64,000 nucleotides of DNA from Aralia elata (GCA_034770075.1 CM068385.1:71368479-71432478), one strand, 5' to 3'; shown: positions 35,549 through 47,946, counted from the first letter of the stretch. The notes: generated by a model not told the origin, from the letters alone. Numbers and translations: made by a program.

Positions 35549-36886
35549 TGTCACCTTTTTTTTAATCTTTATTAAAAGAGCTCTAACTCACGCAAGTATA
35601 CGTGGTCAACAAGTAATACAGAGGAAGTAGAGTATCGTCCCATAGAGAAAGTGCTAAATTAAACTACTATGCATCAATCCTATCACTATACTTATTTGCC
35701 TAAACTAATGACTTGATTTTGGTGACAAAATTATTTCTAAACAAATTAACAACTAAAGATGCAAATATTAACAAAATATGTCAAACTTGGAATTAATGGG
35801 ATCCTAACTTCATTTAATATTTCATCTAATTACCACTATCATGCTAGTAAGTTCACATATCACAAAAAAGCAGCCAAGGGCACTAAAATAGACATAACCA
35901 TTTGTCAATGTATTATGACCTACTTACATAACATCCATACTCAATAGATACCATGTAATCACCACTATAACCAAAATCACTATATTTTTATGTGATATTG
36001 CATTTATATTGATTTAAAGCACAAGCCCTTATTTTAACTCTTACGGTGAAACAATATATTTCTATCTGATTCACAAAATATTAAGCTATCCAATTAAGCC
36101 TCATATTCGCAAGCTATCATTAGTACAATCCATACTCATATGTTATTTTTCAATTCCATACAAGCACTGAAAACGAATGGTGATCAAGCATTCATACATG
36201 CAAAACAATCATGATAGAAATTCCTTATGATATGCAAAACAATCTAACAAACAAGCTTATAATTAGACTACATATTAAAATCCGTTAGAATCCCATAATG
36301 GAGATTAGTTCATGACTGAACCAAAAGCCATTATGGGATCAAAACTACACATAGGAAAATAAACAATCAATTGAAGTAAGAAGAAGTAGATTGATCAAAC
36401 CCAATTGAAGAATAAAATCCAAAGTAAAGTTCAACCCACATCAATATCCAGCACTTGAACAATAATAATCCACGGTAAAACTCCACCAAAACTAACTTTA
36501 GAAAAGTAGAATAATAATAATAAAAAAGTCTCCAAATTCCCTCTTAAGGTTTCCTTCTCTAAATCTTATCAATCATAGTCTCAATCCTCTTCCAAATTGG
36601 CTTCCTTTTCCTCTTCCAGCCGCAACTCAGCACCCAAAGTCGTGCCCTAGCGCCTCTGGCGCTATAGTAGTACTAATCCTAGCGCCTCTGGCGCTAGGTC
36701 ATGCCCACATATTTACAAAAATGCCATTAAATGTCCTTTAAGCTCCAAATTTACCCTTTTGCCCCTCCAACTCCAATCCTACAATAAACAAACACAAAAA
36801 CGAATAAAACAATACTAAAAATACTTAAAGACCACAATAATTAAGTCTAACAAGACCTGATTCGTAGGTATAAAACCCACTCATCA
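35549..36886 (-). repeat. 5' LTR of Athila2
   Basis: 1,338 bp, the same length as the 3' LTR. It holds the palindrome pair AGCGCCTCTGGCGCT at 36649 and 36681, 32 bp apart. Confidence 0.92.
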
Positions 36887-36891
36887 TTATA

Positions 36892-37838
36892 GTAAATAGT
36901 TTATGTAATAGGACTAGTTAGAATTAATTTTGAAGAATTGGAGACAAAGGAGCAAGGAGCGCTTGAAGACCAGTTTGTAAAGGAGCCCGGGTTTAAATGT
37001 AATAGTTATATTTAATTTTTATTCTTGCACCCTAGGTTTGACCTTTTGGTTCACTTGGTGGCTCTAGTGAACCAAACTAGAATAAAAGTCCATAATCAAT
37101 CCGGGTAGAATATAGTATTCTATATGTGCATGATTACTATATATATATTATATATTATACAACATGCTTCACATGTTAAATAATATGACGCGTATTTTAT
37201 ATATATATATGTGCATGCCCACTAAACAAGATGAGACTAATAATAATAAACCCCTCAAAGAAATTATATTAAGTCCTAAGCGTTCAAAGATATTTGGAAT
37301 ATCGAACGTCGCCTTCTAGCATGGTAAAGCAATAAAATATTAAATGTTTAATATGAGTTTGTTGTGTCACCACAAGGCAAGTATTAAATATTTAAGATGT
37401 TGTTTTATCACATTTGATGCTTATTAAGGAATTGAATATTACTGTTTTGTTGTGTCACCACAAGGACGGTATTTTTCTCTTCACACATATGGAAGTGCTA
37501 GGATGGACTTAACTTGGATAATTTTGATTCGGATGTGTCACCACTTGATCAAAATAATCTAAGAGGCAAAATACAAGGAGTTACATAGAGATGTAACTGT
37601 ATACCTATTTATTTATATATCGTTTGTTATGTCACCACAAGGCTATATACAATTGAAATGAGATCCCTAGTCTCACTAGCAAATCTTTAATTAGAATTGT
37701 CGAACTATATATTGAGGGTAATATAGTTTGATGAAAAAGTGAGAGAAACCAATTTAAAATAAAGACCTAATTTATTTTGGTAATTAATTAAATGAATGCA
37801 TGCTAAAATGTTGTCTATTTCACATGCAGAATTTAAAA
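36892..37838 (+). other. copia1 leader, distal part
   Basis: Untranslated leader before gag, homologous to 62550-63510 (copia3) and, reversed, 57794-58750 (copia2). No coding; it carries four dyad repeats (37363-37642). Confidence 0.75.
37363..37642 (+). repeat. Four dyad repeats in copia1 leader (TGTGTCACCACAAGG)
   Basis: Units at 37363, 37451, 37534 (TGTGTCACCACTTG) and 37628 (TATGTCACCACAAGG). Core TTGTG-TCAC-CACAA has 5-bp inverted arms. Steps are 88, 83 and 94 bases. The same four positions are conserved in copia2 and copia3. Confidence 0.8.
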
Positions 37839-40800
37839 ATGTCAAACTCACTTTCACTGCGTAGCATACTTGATGCTAATAAACTGACCGGACCGAATTA
37901 CACGGACTGGTTAAGGAATCTGAGAATTGTTCTCACTGCTGAAAAGATTTCTTATGTCCTAAATTCGCCAGCCCCTGCAAATGTTGCAGAAACAGCCTCT
38001 AAGGAAGAGATTGCTACTTTTAGAAAGTGGCAAGATGATGCAATCTTGGCTCAATGCATCATGCTCGCATCCATGAGTTACGAGCTTCAGCGTCAACATG
38101 AAACTATGGATGCTCCTACTATATTGCTGCACCTCAAAGAGTTGTATGGTGAGCAAAGTAGGACTGCTAGATATCAAATATCTAAGGAGCTCTTCCGATC
38201 TCGTATGACCGAGGGCACTGCTGTTGAGACTCATGTCCTTAAGATGATCAATCTGATTGAACAACTTGGACAGCTTGGGTTCGTGATGGGTGGGGAGTTA
38301 AGTCAAGATTTGATCTTGTAGTCACTCCCGGACACCTTCTCACAATTTGTTGTGAATTTTCACATGAATAAGTTGGACATTAGCTTGCCTGAGTTACTTA
38401 ACATGCTGAAAACTGCTGAAGGTCACTTCTCATCTAATAAGAACCAAGTCTTACTAGTGGATGATTCTTCCAAGAAAAGGAAGAGACCCAAGGTATCTTC
38501 TGAAAAGAAGAAAACAAGAAGGCTAAAGGCAAGGCGAAGAGAAAGGATAAAAAGAAACCTGATCCAGATAACAAAGGAATTTGCTACCATTGCAATAAGC
38601 CGGGACACTGGAAGAGGAACTGCAAGGAGTATCTTGCGGACCAAAAGAAGCTTGGAGAAGCTTCGACTTTCGATCTAGGTTTGTTCATGATTGAAATTAA
38701 TTTTTCTGAAAGTCAAAATTCTACTTGGGTATTGGATACCGGCTGTAGTTCTCACATATGTAATAATATACAGGGACTAAGCAGAAGTAGAAAGCTAGAC
38801 AAGGATGAAGTCGTCCTACGAGTGGGAAATGGAGCAAAGGTTGCTGCATTAGCTGTAGGGACTTATTATTTAGCACTGCCTTCGGGCAAGTTCATTAGTT
38901 TAAATAATTGTTATTATGTTTCGACACTCATTAGAAACATTATTTCAATTTCTGTATTAGATATGGATGGTTTTGATATTATAATAAAGAACAACAGATG
39001 TTCTATTTATAATAAAAATGTTTTATATGGTGTTAGGAACCTACTGAATGGAGTTTACATACTTGACTTGCGTGAAAATATACTTCAAATTGAACAAACT
39101 AAGAAAAGAAAAAGAGATGATGTTAATTATACCTTTATGTGGCACTGTAGACTCGGTCATATCAATGAAACAAGATTATCCAAGTTGCATAAAGATGGGC
39201 TTTTGGAGCTATCTGATTACGAATCATATCCAACTTGTGAATCTTGTCTCATGGGTAAGATGACTAAATCTCCTTTTAGTGGAAAAGGAGAAAGAGTTAC
39301 AGAGTTGTTAGCGTTGGTACACACAGACGTATGTGGACCTATGACAACGAATGCACGAGGAGGGTATTCTTATTTTATTACTTTCACTGATGATCATTCT
39401 AGATTTGGATATGTGTATTTAATGAAATACACATCTGAATCGTTTTAAAAGTTCAAAGAATTCAGAAGTGAAGTAGAGAAGCAAACTGGTAAGAGTATTA
39501 AGATTCTTCGATCGGATCGAGGAGGTGAATACTTGACCGATGAGTTTCTAAGTTGTCTCAAAGAAAATGGTATAATCTCACAATGGACTCCACCAGGGAC
39601 ACCACAGTTGAATGGTGTATCTGAAAGAAGAAATCGAACATTGTTGGACATGGTTCGATCCATGATGAGTTTTATCGACCTTCCAGTATCCTTCTGGGGT
39701 TATGCCCTAGAATCGGCTGCATACCTACTTAACAAGGTACCTACCAAATCCGTCCCAAAGACCCCATATGAGATATGGACAGGGAGGAAACCAAATCTTA
39801 AGCATGTTAAGACTTAGGGTTGTCCAGCTTATGTCAAAAGGTTTGAGCATGATAAGCTGAAGACTAGATCTGACAAATGTAGATTCGTGGGATACCCTAA
39901 AGAAACATCAGGGTATTATTTCTATCATCCTACTGATCAAAAGGTGTTTGTTGCAAAACACGCTGCCTTCTTGGAAAAGGAGTTTATCCTTGAAGGGGTC
40001 AGTGGGAGTAAGATATATCTTGAAGAAGTTCAAGAACCACAAAATACTACGGATCAAAGTCAAGTACCTGACCAAGTAGAAGAACCTACTGTACCACTAC
40101 CTATTCATAAATCTAGAAGAGTACCGAAGATACCTGATAGGTATAGATTCATCATAGAGGATGATGATGAGGTACGCATCATAGATGATGATGATCCATT
40201 GACTTACAAAGAGGTTATGAGTAGTGAAGACTCAGAGAAATGGCTAGAAGCCATGAAATCCGAGATGGACTCCATGTATGAAAACCAAGTATGGACTTTG
40301 GTTTCACCACCTGAGGGCATTAAGCCTATTGGGTGTAAATGGGTTTTTAAGAGAAAGACTGGAGCAGATGGCAAGGTAGAGACCTATAAGGCCCGACTGG
40401 TTACAAAAGGTTTCAAACAAAGACAAGGAGTTGACTATGATGAAACCTTCTCACCAGTAGTTATGTTCAAGTCCATTCGGATTTTGCTTGCAATTGCAGC
40501 TTATTATGACTACGAGATCTGGCAAATGAACGTGAAAACGACCTTCCTCAATGGAGAGCTTGAGGAGAATGTATATATGATACAGCCAGAGGGTTTTGTT
40601 TCAACGGTTGGAACAAACCAAATCTGTAAGCTACAACGATCCATTTATGGATTGAAGCAAGCTTCTCGAAGATGGAACATCCGTTTTGATGAGATAATCA
40701 AAAGATTTAATTTTATCAAAAATGAGGATGAACCTTGTGTGTACAAGAAGGTTAGTGGGAGCGTTGTTTCATTCCTTGTATTATATGTTGATGATATATT

Positions 40801-41771
40801 ACTGATAGGGAATGATGTTCCTATGCTACAGTCGATCAAAATTTGGTTATCTAAACACTTCTCCATGAAGGACTTGGGTGAGGCATCCTATATTTTGGGG
40901 ATAAAGATCTATAGAGATAGATCTAAAAGGATGCTGGGCTTGACCCAAGGAAAGTACATTGACTCGATGCTAAAGAAGTTTAGCATGGAAGATTCCAAGA
41001 GAGGTCTCATGCCGATGAGCCATGAAATACATCTCTCTAAGAAACAGGCCCCAAAGACACCCGAGGAGAGAGACCGAATGAGTAAAATTCCTTATGCTTC
41101 AGCAATAGGATCTATCATGTACGGTATGATATGTACTAGACCAGATGTCGATCATGCACTTAGTGTAACAAGCAGATATCAGTTGAATCCAGGAGAAAAG
41201 CATTGGAAGGCAGTGAAAAACATCCTAAAGTACTTGAGAAGAACTAAGGATGTATTTTTTGTCTACGGTGGGTCTGAATTGAAACTAGAGGGCTATACAG
41301 ACTCAAGTTTTCAAACGGACCAAGATGACAGTAAATCCGTTTCAGGGTACGTGTTTACCTTAAACGATGGCGCAGTGAGTTGGAAAAGTTCCAAGCAGCA
41401 AACAGTTGTTGATTCAGTGACAGAGGAAGAGTACATAGCTGCAAGTGAAGCTGCAAAGGAAGCTGTTTGGATGAAGAAGTTCATAACTGAACTTGGAGTG
41501 GTTCCTAGCATTAGAGGAGTCGTACCTTTATTTTGTGACAACAACGGAGCTGTTGCACAGGCTAAGGAATCCAGGTCTCATCAGAAATCCAAACACGTGT
41601 TGCGGCGGTTTCATTTGATTAGAGAGATCATTGAAAGAGGAGATGTCACCCCTGGAGCGTGTGAACTCTCAAGACAACATTGCAGATCTATTTACTAAAG
41701 CTTTAACTCAACAACAGTTTGATCGTCACTTAGGGAAAATGGGTATTAGATACCAAGGCGATTGGCTTTAG
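37839..41771 (+). pseudogene. copia1 gag-pol polyprotein, disrupted
   Basis: Start ATG 37839 (MSNSLSLRSILDANKL). Gag to about 38500 with TAG at 38319-38321. A frame change near 38500-38520 leads to the frame carrying the zinc knuckle CYHCNKPGHWKRNC (38582-38623), protease DTGCSSHIC near 38736, the pre-integrase motif WHCRLGHINETRLSKLH, integrase core (HTDVCGPM, TDDHSRF, SDRGGEYL, GVSERRNRTL), RT from WKWVFKRK-like sequence near 40340 with YVDDILLIG near 40787, and RNase H (GYTDSSFQ, TEEEYIAASEAAKEA). Further breaks: TAA at 39446-39448, TAG at 39815-39817 (Trp codon lost) and a frame change near 41660; the homologous end is TAG at 41769-41771. Integrase and RT catalytic motifs survive, but it cannot be translated whole. 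Confidence 0.92.
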
Positions 41772-41775
41772 TGCA

Positions 41776-41785
41776 AGTGGGAGAT
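41776..41785 (+). other. copia1 polypurine tract
   Basis: AAGTGGGAGAT lies directly against the 3' LTR start TGAAAG. Confidence 0.75.
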
Positions 41786-43609
41786 TGAAAGTAGTATGCA
41801 CATAAGCAAATCATATTTGATATGATGTAGCATATACTTTGTAATCTTATTCATTTATTAATAAAAGAATTGATTTTCTTAAAAGGCATTTTATATTATC
41901 TACATAGTGATGTTATATTAAATGTGATAAACCCATAGTTTTGAGCAATGCTTTTAGAATCATGATGGTGATCATGCTAATGAGATCTAAATTCTAGATA
42001 GCTCACAAACTAAAATTTTTCCTAATCGTTGGATTACTAAAAAGGGGATTAGTGAATCCGGATAGATTAGTACATACGTTGCTTGCTCTTAAGAAGAGGA
42101 TGATTGATCTCATAATCATTTGTGTGGAGACACTAAAGCAAGTATGTAGGTGCTTATTGGAGAATAAGTTCATTGAACGTGGCTCGCTAAGGAATACCTA
42201 ATGGAGTTTTACTCGCCTGTCAATAGGAATTCCTCTAGTGATAGTAGGACAAGTGATCCTTGGACTTGAGATCATCATAGTATCTTGTGTATGATGAGTT
42301 ATACTTTGACATGTCCCTTAAGACCTTTAGGGTATATCAAAGGGTATGATTGGGTATAATAAGTTGTACATGGAGATAGGTGAATGATCAACAAAGAATC
42401 TACCACATCTAGTAAAAGATGTGAATGTCCTATGTGATTCGATAAATGACAACTCAGTAGTCCTTGACTAAGGCAGAATGAAATTAGAAAGGAATTTCTA
42501 ATTTGCATTAATCAGAGTTGTGCATTTGAGAATCGAAATACATATAATTAAATAAAATAAGATTTGACAGTAAATCCATGTCTTATATTTAATTGGGACA
42601 TTGTATGGTAGAAGGATTGAATTGTACGGTAACTATTCACTGAAAGGTTCTTTTGTGATTAATGTTGAAATCTATATTATCTGAAAAGTCGTTGATCGCT
42701 AAGGGGGCTTACCCTTATTGTAGAATAAATATTATTTATTTAAATAAATTAAATAGTTTAATTTATTTATTTAAATAAGATTATAATTGTTCTAATTGAT
42801 TTATTCACAACCGGTTTAATATGGAGAACCTAAAGGGTCACACCGCAAAAAGGAGAATATTTATTTAAGAAGTAAATGGCATAATTGTAATAATAAGTTA
42901 AGTGTATTTAATTTAATCTATGGAGATAGAATAAATTAAATAGCTTAATATTTATTATTTAATATTTTAAAAATATTAAATATAAATTAATAAGAGGAGT
43001 CTTATTATTATTATTATTACTATTACTATTATTTAATTCCTAATAGGGATTGGGAATTAATTAATAGAAGTACTCTATCATGAATTCCTAATTGGATTAG
43101 GAGCATAATTAATTAAACGAGTTTAATTATAATAGAAACCCTAATCCTAAATAGTTTAGGGAAAGGGTTATTCCTACATCTATAAATAAGAGGAGTCTTA
43201 TCATAGATTAGGGTTACACACTCTTGCATTTGATTGTGGAGAGTACTTACAATTTCTATAGAGATAGAAACTAGGGTTTTGCCAATACCAAACTTCTTGA
43301 ATAACTATTCTTCCTTGGTGGATCACCTCTAGAGGCCAAACACTTGGGTGGCTAACGTTGATCAAGCAAGGAATTTATTCGGTGGAATTCAAGGAGAACG
43401 CGAAGGAATAAGAGGCGAACTTGTACCCGAGGAAGCACGGATCTACGAGGGTATAATTTTTATCCTTATCTCTTTTGTTTATATCGTTAATTGAGCACAT
43501 GGATTGATCGTGGTGATGGTTTGTATAAAATTTTAAAATCCGATTTTATCGCGCTTCCGTTTTATTTATGTATTTTGATTACATGTTCGCGTCATATACA
43601 AACCTAACA
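41786..43609 (+). repeat. 3' LTR of copia1
   Basis: 1,824 bp, uninterrupted. It preserves the empty CACTA target site near 42090 and has a TATA box at 43181-43188. It is followed by target duplication GCAGT at 43610-43614. Confidence 0.92.
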
Positions 43610-43708
43610 GCAGTGTCTATATAATTCTCGATTGAGATTATTTCTAGGCAAGCTCAAATCTCGGTGGTCCGTACCGTTCATTGTCAAACAAGCATTCCCT
43701 CATGGCAC

Positions 43709-45470
43709 TGGGAGAGCTGTCGTTAAGCAATCCAAAAAAAAAACTCACTATTACTCTACAAATTTAAATAATAAGCATAGTAGCAAGTAAGGATCGATCC
43801 CATAGAGAATGATATTGCTGTGAATTTATTCTAATGTTTCTAACTAAAAATAATAAATAAAGAATTGGGGGGTTTTGAATTATGATTAACTAAAGAAAAC
43901 AAAGTTAAAATAACAAAGATAATCAAATAAATTAAAGCTTCAGTTCTTTAGTTCAGTTTCACCAATTAACAGCAACAATGTAATCAAGTTACCATTATTT
44001 CTTCCTTCCATAAGATTAATAGCCCTAGGCAACAATAAGCTCTGCTACCCGAAATTCCTCTTAGCTTATCACTTAATGAAATAAGCTCTTCACGAGATTC
44101 TAACCATTATACAACCTAGAATAAGCTCTCTAGATTTAATATAACAACAATATTAAGAACTAAAGAATTAGACTATTCTAAGCAACAAACATATAAGCTC
44201 GGATTGTTTAACTTGCCTTCTGATAACCATAGCAATAACCAAAAGCTTGACCACAATCAGTATCACTAACTGCTACTTATGATTAGAAATAATATCAATT
44301 ACGTAATACTCTTCCTTAATCTAGCAGATGATATTAATCAGATTAATCTAACTGGCCACATCAAATTAATGAAATCAAATAACATGTAAGCAGTTAAAAC
44401 AGATTATCAGAATAAATCTCATATACGAAGGAATAAATAATGAAAGTCAATTATGCTATTAACTAAAAATAAGGTTCCACATCCCCTTAGAACTGAATAA
44501 AAATAAACTAGCCTAGCATACTAATAAACAAAGAACAATAAAATATGATCTAGGAAGATGATCCAGGATGTCCAGGATGTCCTCAACTGATTACAAGTGA
44601 AAGGTATTTATAGATGCTTTGAAACCCTAGAAGAATTCTAATCCAATTCTATTTCGGAAATCTTCACTCTGCAGATATGGTAGGATTCTAAATCCTTCTC
44701 AATCTCTGAAATTCAGCTTTAAGTAACTTCTTTATCAATTTAGAATTTAGTTTCCAAATCTAAGTCTTCCTCAGTTTCCTTTTCCAGTTCGGCATCAGTT
44801 TTCATATTTATCTTCACTCAGATTCCATATCAGACTCTACTTCCCATAATCAGCTTAGCTTTCGTCTATGATTGTAACTTCATCTCCAAATCCTGTTAGG
44901 AATCGTATCTTTAAGCTTCAATGTTTTAAATCCTACTCAGAATCGGAAATCTGCAAGTCGACTAAAATCATAGAGTAATACTCTACACCAGTACTTCGTA
45001 AAGTAAACATGACATCGTAGAGTGAACTGGAACGAGCGTCGAGTTGACAACACCATCGTAGAGTAACAGATCATAGAGTGGAACTCTTCTCGGAATCGTA
45101 GAGTGCACCCTCGTTAGTCATAGAGTAACTTCGCCGCTGGACTGAAAACGTAGAGTGTTGTGCCTGGTCGTAGAGTGAATCTCGTAATCGTAGAGTGTAA
45201 CTAGGAATCGTCGAACAACTCCGCCTAGCCTTCCTGCAATCGTAGAGCTGCCAGATTGCACCCTAACACTACGAATGTAGAGCCCTCACTCAGCGATCAT
45301 AGAGTATTCTGCAAAACAACATAAAACTCAGCATTAAACTCCATATTTGCAAAATCACATCAATTCTTCATAAAATCTATAAACACCTTAATTAAGCTCA
45401 TAAACACATAAAACATATAATAATACTAAGCATAAAGGAACTAAAAATATAGAATATTTTGCACCTATCA
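43709..45470 (-). mobile_element. Solo LTR of another Ty3-type family, minus strand
   Basis: 1,762 bp starting, on the minus strand, TGATAGGTGCAAAATATTC and ending ...CCCA, flanked by GGCAC (43704-43708) and GGCAT (45471-45475), a 5-bp duplication with one change. The position inside continuous pol coding proves insertion. The family is not otherwise present in the window; the TGATAGGTGC start suggests an Athila/Tat-type LTR (inference). Confidence 0.8.
44971..45305 (-). repeat. TCGTAGAGTG repeat array in the solo LTR
   Basis: About fifteen copies of (A)TCGTAGAGTG or variants. TAGAG-equivalent positions are near 44971, 44999, 45018, 45039, 45059, 45074, 45099, 45121, 45151, 45171, 45191, 45211, 45243, 45278 and 45300. 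Many steps are 19-22 bases. The flanks between units are unrelated, so it is not a simple tandem duplication. Confidence 0.75.
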
Positions 45471-45599
45471 GGCATCGTCGAAGTCTTTGGTTATAATCCG
45501 GATGAGTCATTTAAAGTCAATGGACAGCGTTTAAAGCATTATTGGGGTGGTGATTTCGATCGCCAGAAAACCTCAATCATTCTTGTTGATCAATCTTAA

Positions 45600-46770
45600 A
45601 ACAGGGAGTAGTCAGGCTGAAAGACTTTAAATCAAGCGCTTGATGGGAGGCAACCCATACTTTAATTCCATTAGTTTGAATTTTTGTGATTTTTTTAGAA
45701 GTAACGTAGTATTTTTAGTTTGTTTTTATAGTAGTAATTTGTCATTTTATGTTTATATAAGATACACTTCATTGTTGCAATTCATCGGTTCCAACAGGAA
45801 GGCTTAACATATAAAGCTTCAGGGATACAAGGCAGCGCGGCCGCGCCCAAAATGCAAAGGAAATCAACGCGGCCGCGCCTATCTCCAGAAGCTAAAATTT
45901 TCTTGCTGCCAGGGCAGCGCGGCCGCACCCAAAATGCAAAGGAAACCAGCGCGGCCGTGCCTATTTCTAGAAGTCAAAACAATCCATCTGCTACACCAGC
46001 GCAATCGCGCCCAATCTAAGACAATTTCAAGCGCGGTCGTGCCGCGATCCGTTTGCAGTTTTAAAAGCTAGTCAGAGACCCGACCCATTCAAGCTTATAT
46101 TTAATTTTTCCCACTTCAACTTTCATTCTACTATTCCTAATCCTTTCAGAAACCGTTATCTCACCCTTCCCTTTCCAATCCAAATCCAAATCAAATCCTT
46201 TCCAATCCAAATCCAAATCAAATCAAACACATAAAATCATACAGTCTCTCTCAATCCCGTTCCAAATCATTCATTCTTTCTTTAAACCCTAGTTCTCTCT
46301 CGTCTCCACAATTGAACCCCAACCTCCGATCTATCCAAATCCTAAACCTTCTACTTACAATTCCTCCGATCAAAACCCTAATTCTACACATCCATATTAT
46401 CATCAACCATGCTTCCATTACATTGCTTTGGGATATCGTGGGAATGCTGCGTACAAGAATAGAGTGAGTAGACAGTATTTTGGGATTTCTCTCCATAGCA
46501 AGGTAACAATTACAATTGAAGGAATTTCAGACACAGGTATACACTGTATTATTTTCTGAAAGATTCTAGGGTTCAATTTGAGTTTAATTTTGAAATTTTG
46601 TTATATTGTGGATGCGATTACTGGAATACATTAGTTTGGGAGAGCTTGTCTAGAAATAGAGTATATACCTACTGCTTGTACAAGAATTGGAAAATTTTCA
46701 TTTGATTTCTATCAAGTTTGGGGGTCAGTACAGTTCCATTTATTATCTCTGATTCTGTGATACCATACTC
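45600..46770 (+). other. Athila1 pol-env spacer
   Basis: Non-coding. It contains the GC palindrome array (45835-46043), a short CCAAATCCAAATCAAATC tandem repeat near 46175-46222, and a purine-tract-like AAGTTTGGGGG at 46714-46724 just before the env-like frame. Confidence 0.7.
45835..46043 (+). repeat. Six GC palindromes in three 32-bp pairs (GCGCGGCCGCGCC)
   Basis: Units at 45835, 45867, 45917, 45949, 45999 and 46031: steps 32, 50, 32, 50, 32. It is a composite 82-bp repeat in three copies. Units decay mostly by C-to-T and G-to-A changes at CpG. Confidence 0.88.
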
Positions 46771-47946
46771 ATGGTCTCAAAACGTTAACGCGGAGAGTCT
46801 TCGAGTTCTCAAGCCTGTACCGAACCTGTTGATTTTGATGTTAGCTGATTTATTTCTGCTGAAGCTGAAGAGTTTTACCAGCGAGTTTTGTTAGGGAAAA
46901 CGTTTGTGTTGGGACGCTGGCTCAAGCTAGATCATAGGATGGATGGGCAGATGATGAGTATGATTCGGGCCATGAGCTGGCTGTTGTTTGTTGAACCTCC
47001 TCTCATAACCCTAATATCGGTAGTTCAAGATTTTTATGCCAATGCGAAGATTACAAAGGATGGGACTACTTTTGTGAGGGGTTGCCAGGTTTTCTATACA
47101 AAAGAAAGTATCAATACGCTGTACCATTTGCCCACTGTTCAACCTAACGATACAGATTGGTTATACGCCACAAGATGTGACGCAAAGTTGGATAATATCA
47201 TAAATACCTTGTGCAAGCAGGGTACGGTGTGGACTACTAAGCAGGGAATAGATCAGAAGTTACATTTTCCACACACGACCTTAAGTCGATATGGGAAGGC
47301 ATGGTACAGCTTTATATGTCCTAATCTGATGCCAACATGGCACCAGAATGATGTGACCAAGGATCGAGCTATTCTGTTGTACGGGATTATGAAAGGAAGG
47401 AAAATAGATGTCGGACATGTAATCAATCAGTCTATTCACCGGTATCTGCAGGGTGGTACTTCAGGTGGGCTCCCGCATACATCAGTTATATCACGTTTAT
47501 GCATTGTTGCTGGGGTGCATTGGGATGATGGCGAGCCTCTACAGCTTCCTATGAACACAATCGACCATGCTACTATTGAGAAGTATAAGGTTTGGACTGG
47601 TGCTCCTTCTCATTCCCGTGGGGCGGGATTTTTTCTAGCTGATCAAAGTAAAAGTAAAGAGGCATCCGATCAACCGATGGCAGAACCTGAGCAACCGGTG
47701 AATGTGTCTCAAGCTAAGTTGGACAGATTGGAGAGGCGCATGAATCAGCGGATGGATGTTATTCACACCAGCATGAATGAACTCTGATCCTTCTCGACAC
47801 AGCTATCTGACAGTTTTTCTCAAGCTTTTTCTCAATTGGGCGTCCAAGTCCAATTCCCAACATTGAGTGCTACTCCAGCTTACCCTCCCCCGGACACACC
47901 TTCATATGATGATGGGGAGGCCGCAGACGATGCTGCTTCGGATTAG
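46771..47946 (+). pseudogene. Athila1 env-like third ORF, disrupted
   Basis: ATG at 46771 opens a frame reading MVSKR, stop (46786-46788), RGESSSS, aligned to MAPKRHRGESSGS of Athila2. A second stop lies near 46842. From about 46850 the frame is open to TGA at 47785-47787, with the same domain as Athila2 (FYANAKITKDG, TLSRYGKAWYSFICPNLMP, TSGGLPHTSVISRLC, YKVWTGAPSHSRGAGF). After this third stop it stays in frame to TAG at 47944-47946 with a Pro/Asp-rich tail (YPPPDTPSYDDGEAADDA). The segment near 47700-47780 has a heptad-like KLDRLERRMNQRMD. Compared with Athila2 it is longer in the open part and shows the full layout of the ORF. Confidence 0.78.

Larger units (their letters stand above)
25164..36886 (-). 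mobile_element. Athila2: Athila-type Ty3 element, 11.7 kb, minus strand
   Basis: Two 1,338-bp LTRs (35549-36886 is 5', 25164-26501 is 3') begin TGATGAGTGGG and end in AACA/GACA when read on the minus strand. TTATA duplications lie at 25159-25163 and 36887-36891. Order on the minus strand: LTR, tRNA-Asp primer site, gag, pol, palindrome-rich spacer, env-like ORF, purine tract, LTR. The LTRs differ by roughly 2% by eye. Gag, pol and the env-like frame each carry stops or shifts. Confidence 0.93.
2784..43609 (+). mobile_element. copia1: Ty1/copia element (Tork/Angela-like) interrupted by nested insertions
   Basis: The 5' LTR (2784-7918) and 3' LTR (41786-43609) both run TGAAAGTAGT...CCTAACA, and the 5-bp target duplication GCAGT is present on both sides (2779-2783 and 43610-43614). 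A TGGTATCAGAGC primer site follows the 5' LTR. The domain order protease, integrase, RT, RNase H (37839-41771) defines Ty1/copia. Without insertions the element is about 9.2 kb. It carries a CACTA element in the 5' LTR and two retroelement insertions in the leader, between 8633 and 36892. The Tork/Angela assignment is my inference from the gag start (SLRSILDANKLTGPNY) and the long LTRs. Confidence 0.9.
43615..45599 (+). pseudogene. Athila1 pol tail, split by a solo LTR
   Basis: 43615-43708 encodes YNSRLRLFLGKLKSRWS and VPFIVKQAFPHGT, and 45471-45599 encodes the end (SFKVNGQRLKHYWGGDFDRQ) to TAA at 45597-45599. Together these equal the last ~60 residues of Athila2 pol. The gap is the 1.76-kb solo LTR. 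Confidence 0.85.

Noticed and set aside
43709..45470. Continuation of Athila1 spacer
   Set aside because: Pol coding resumes in sense on its right, and near-perfect 5-bp duplications flank it, so it is an insertion.
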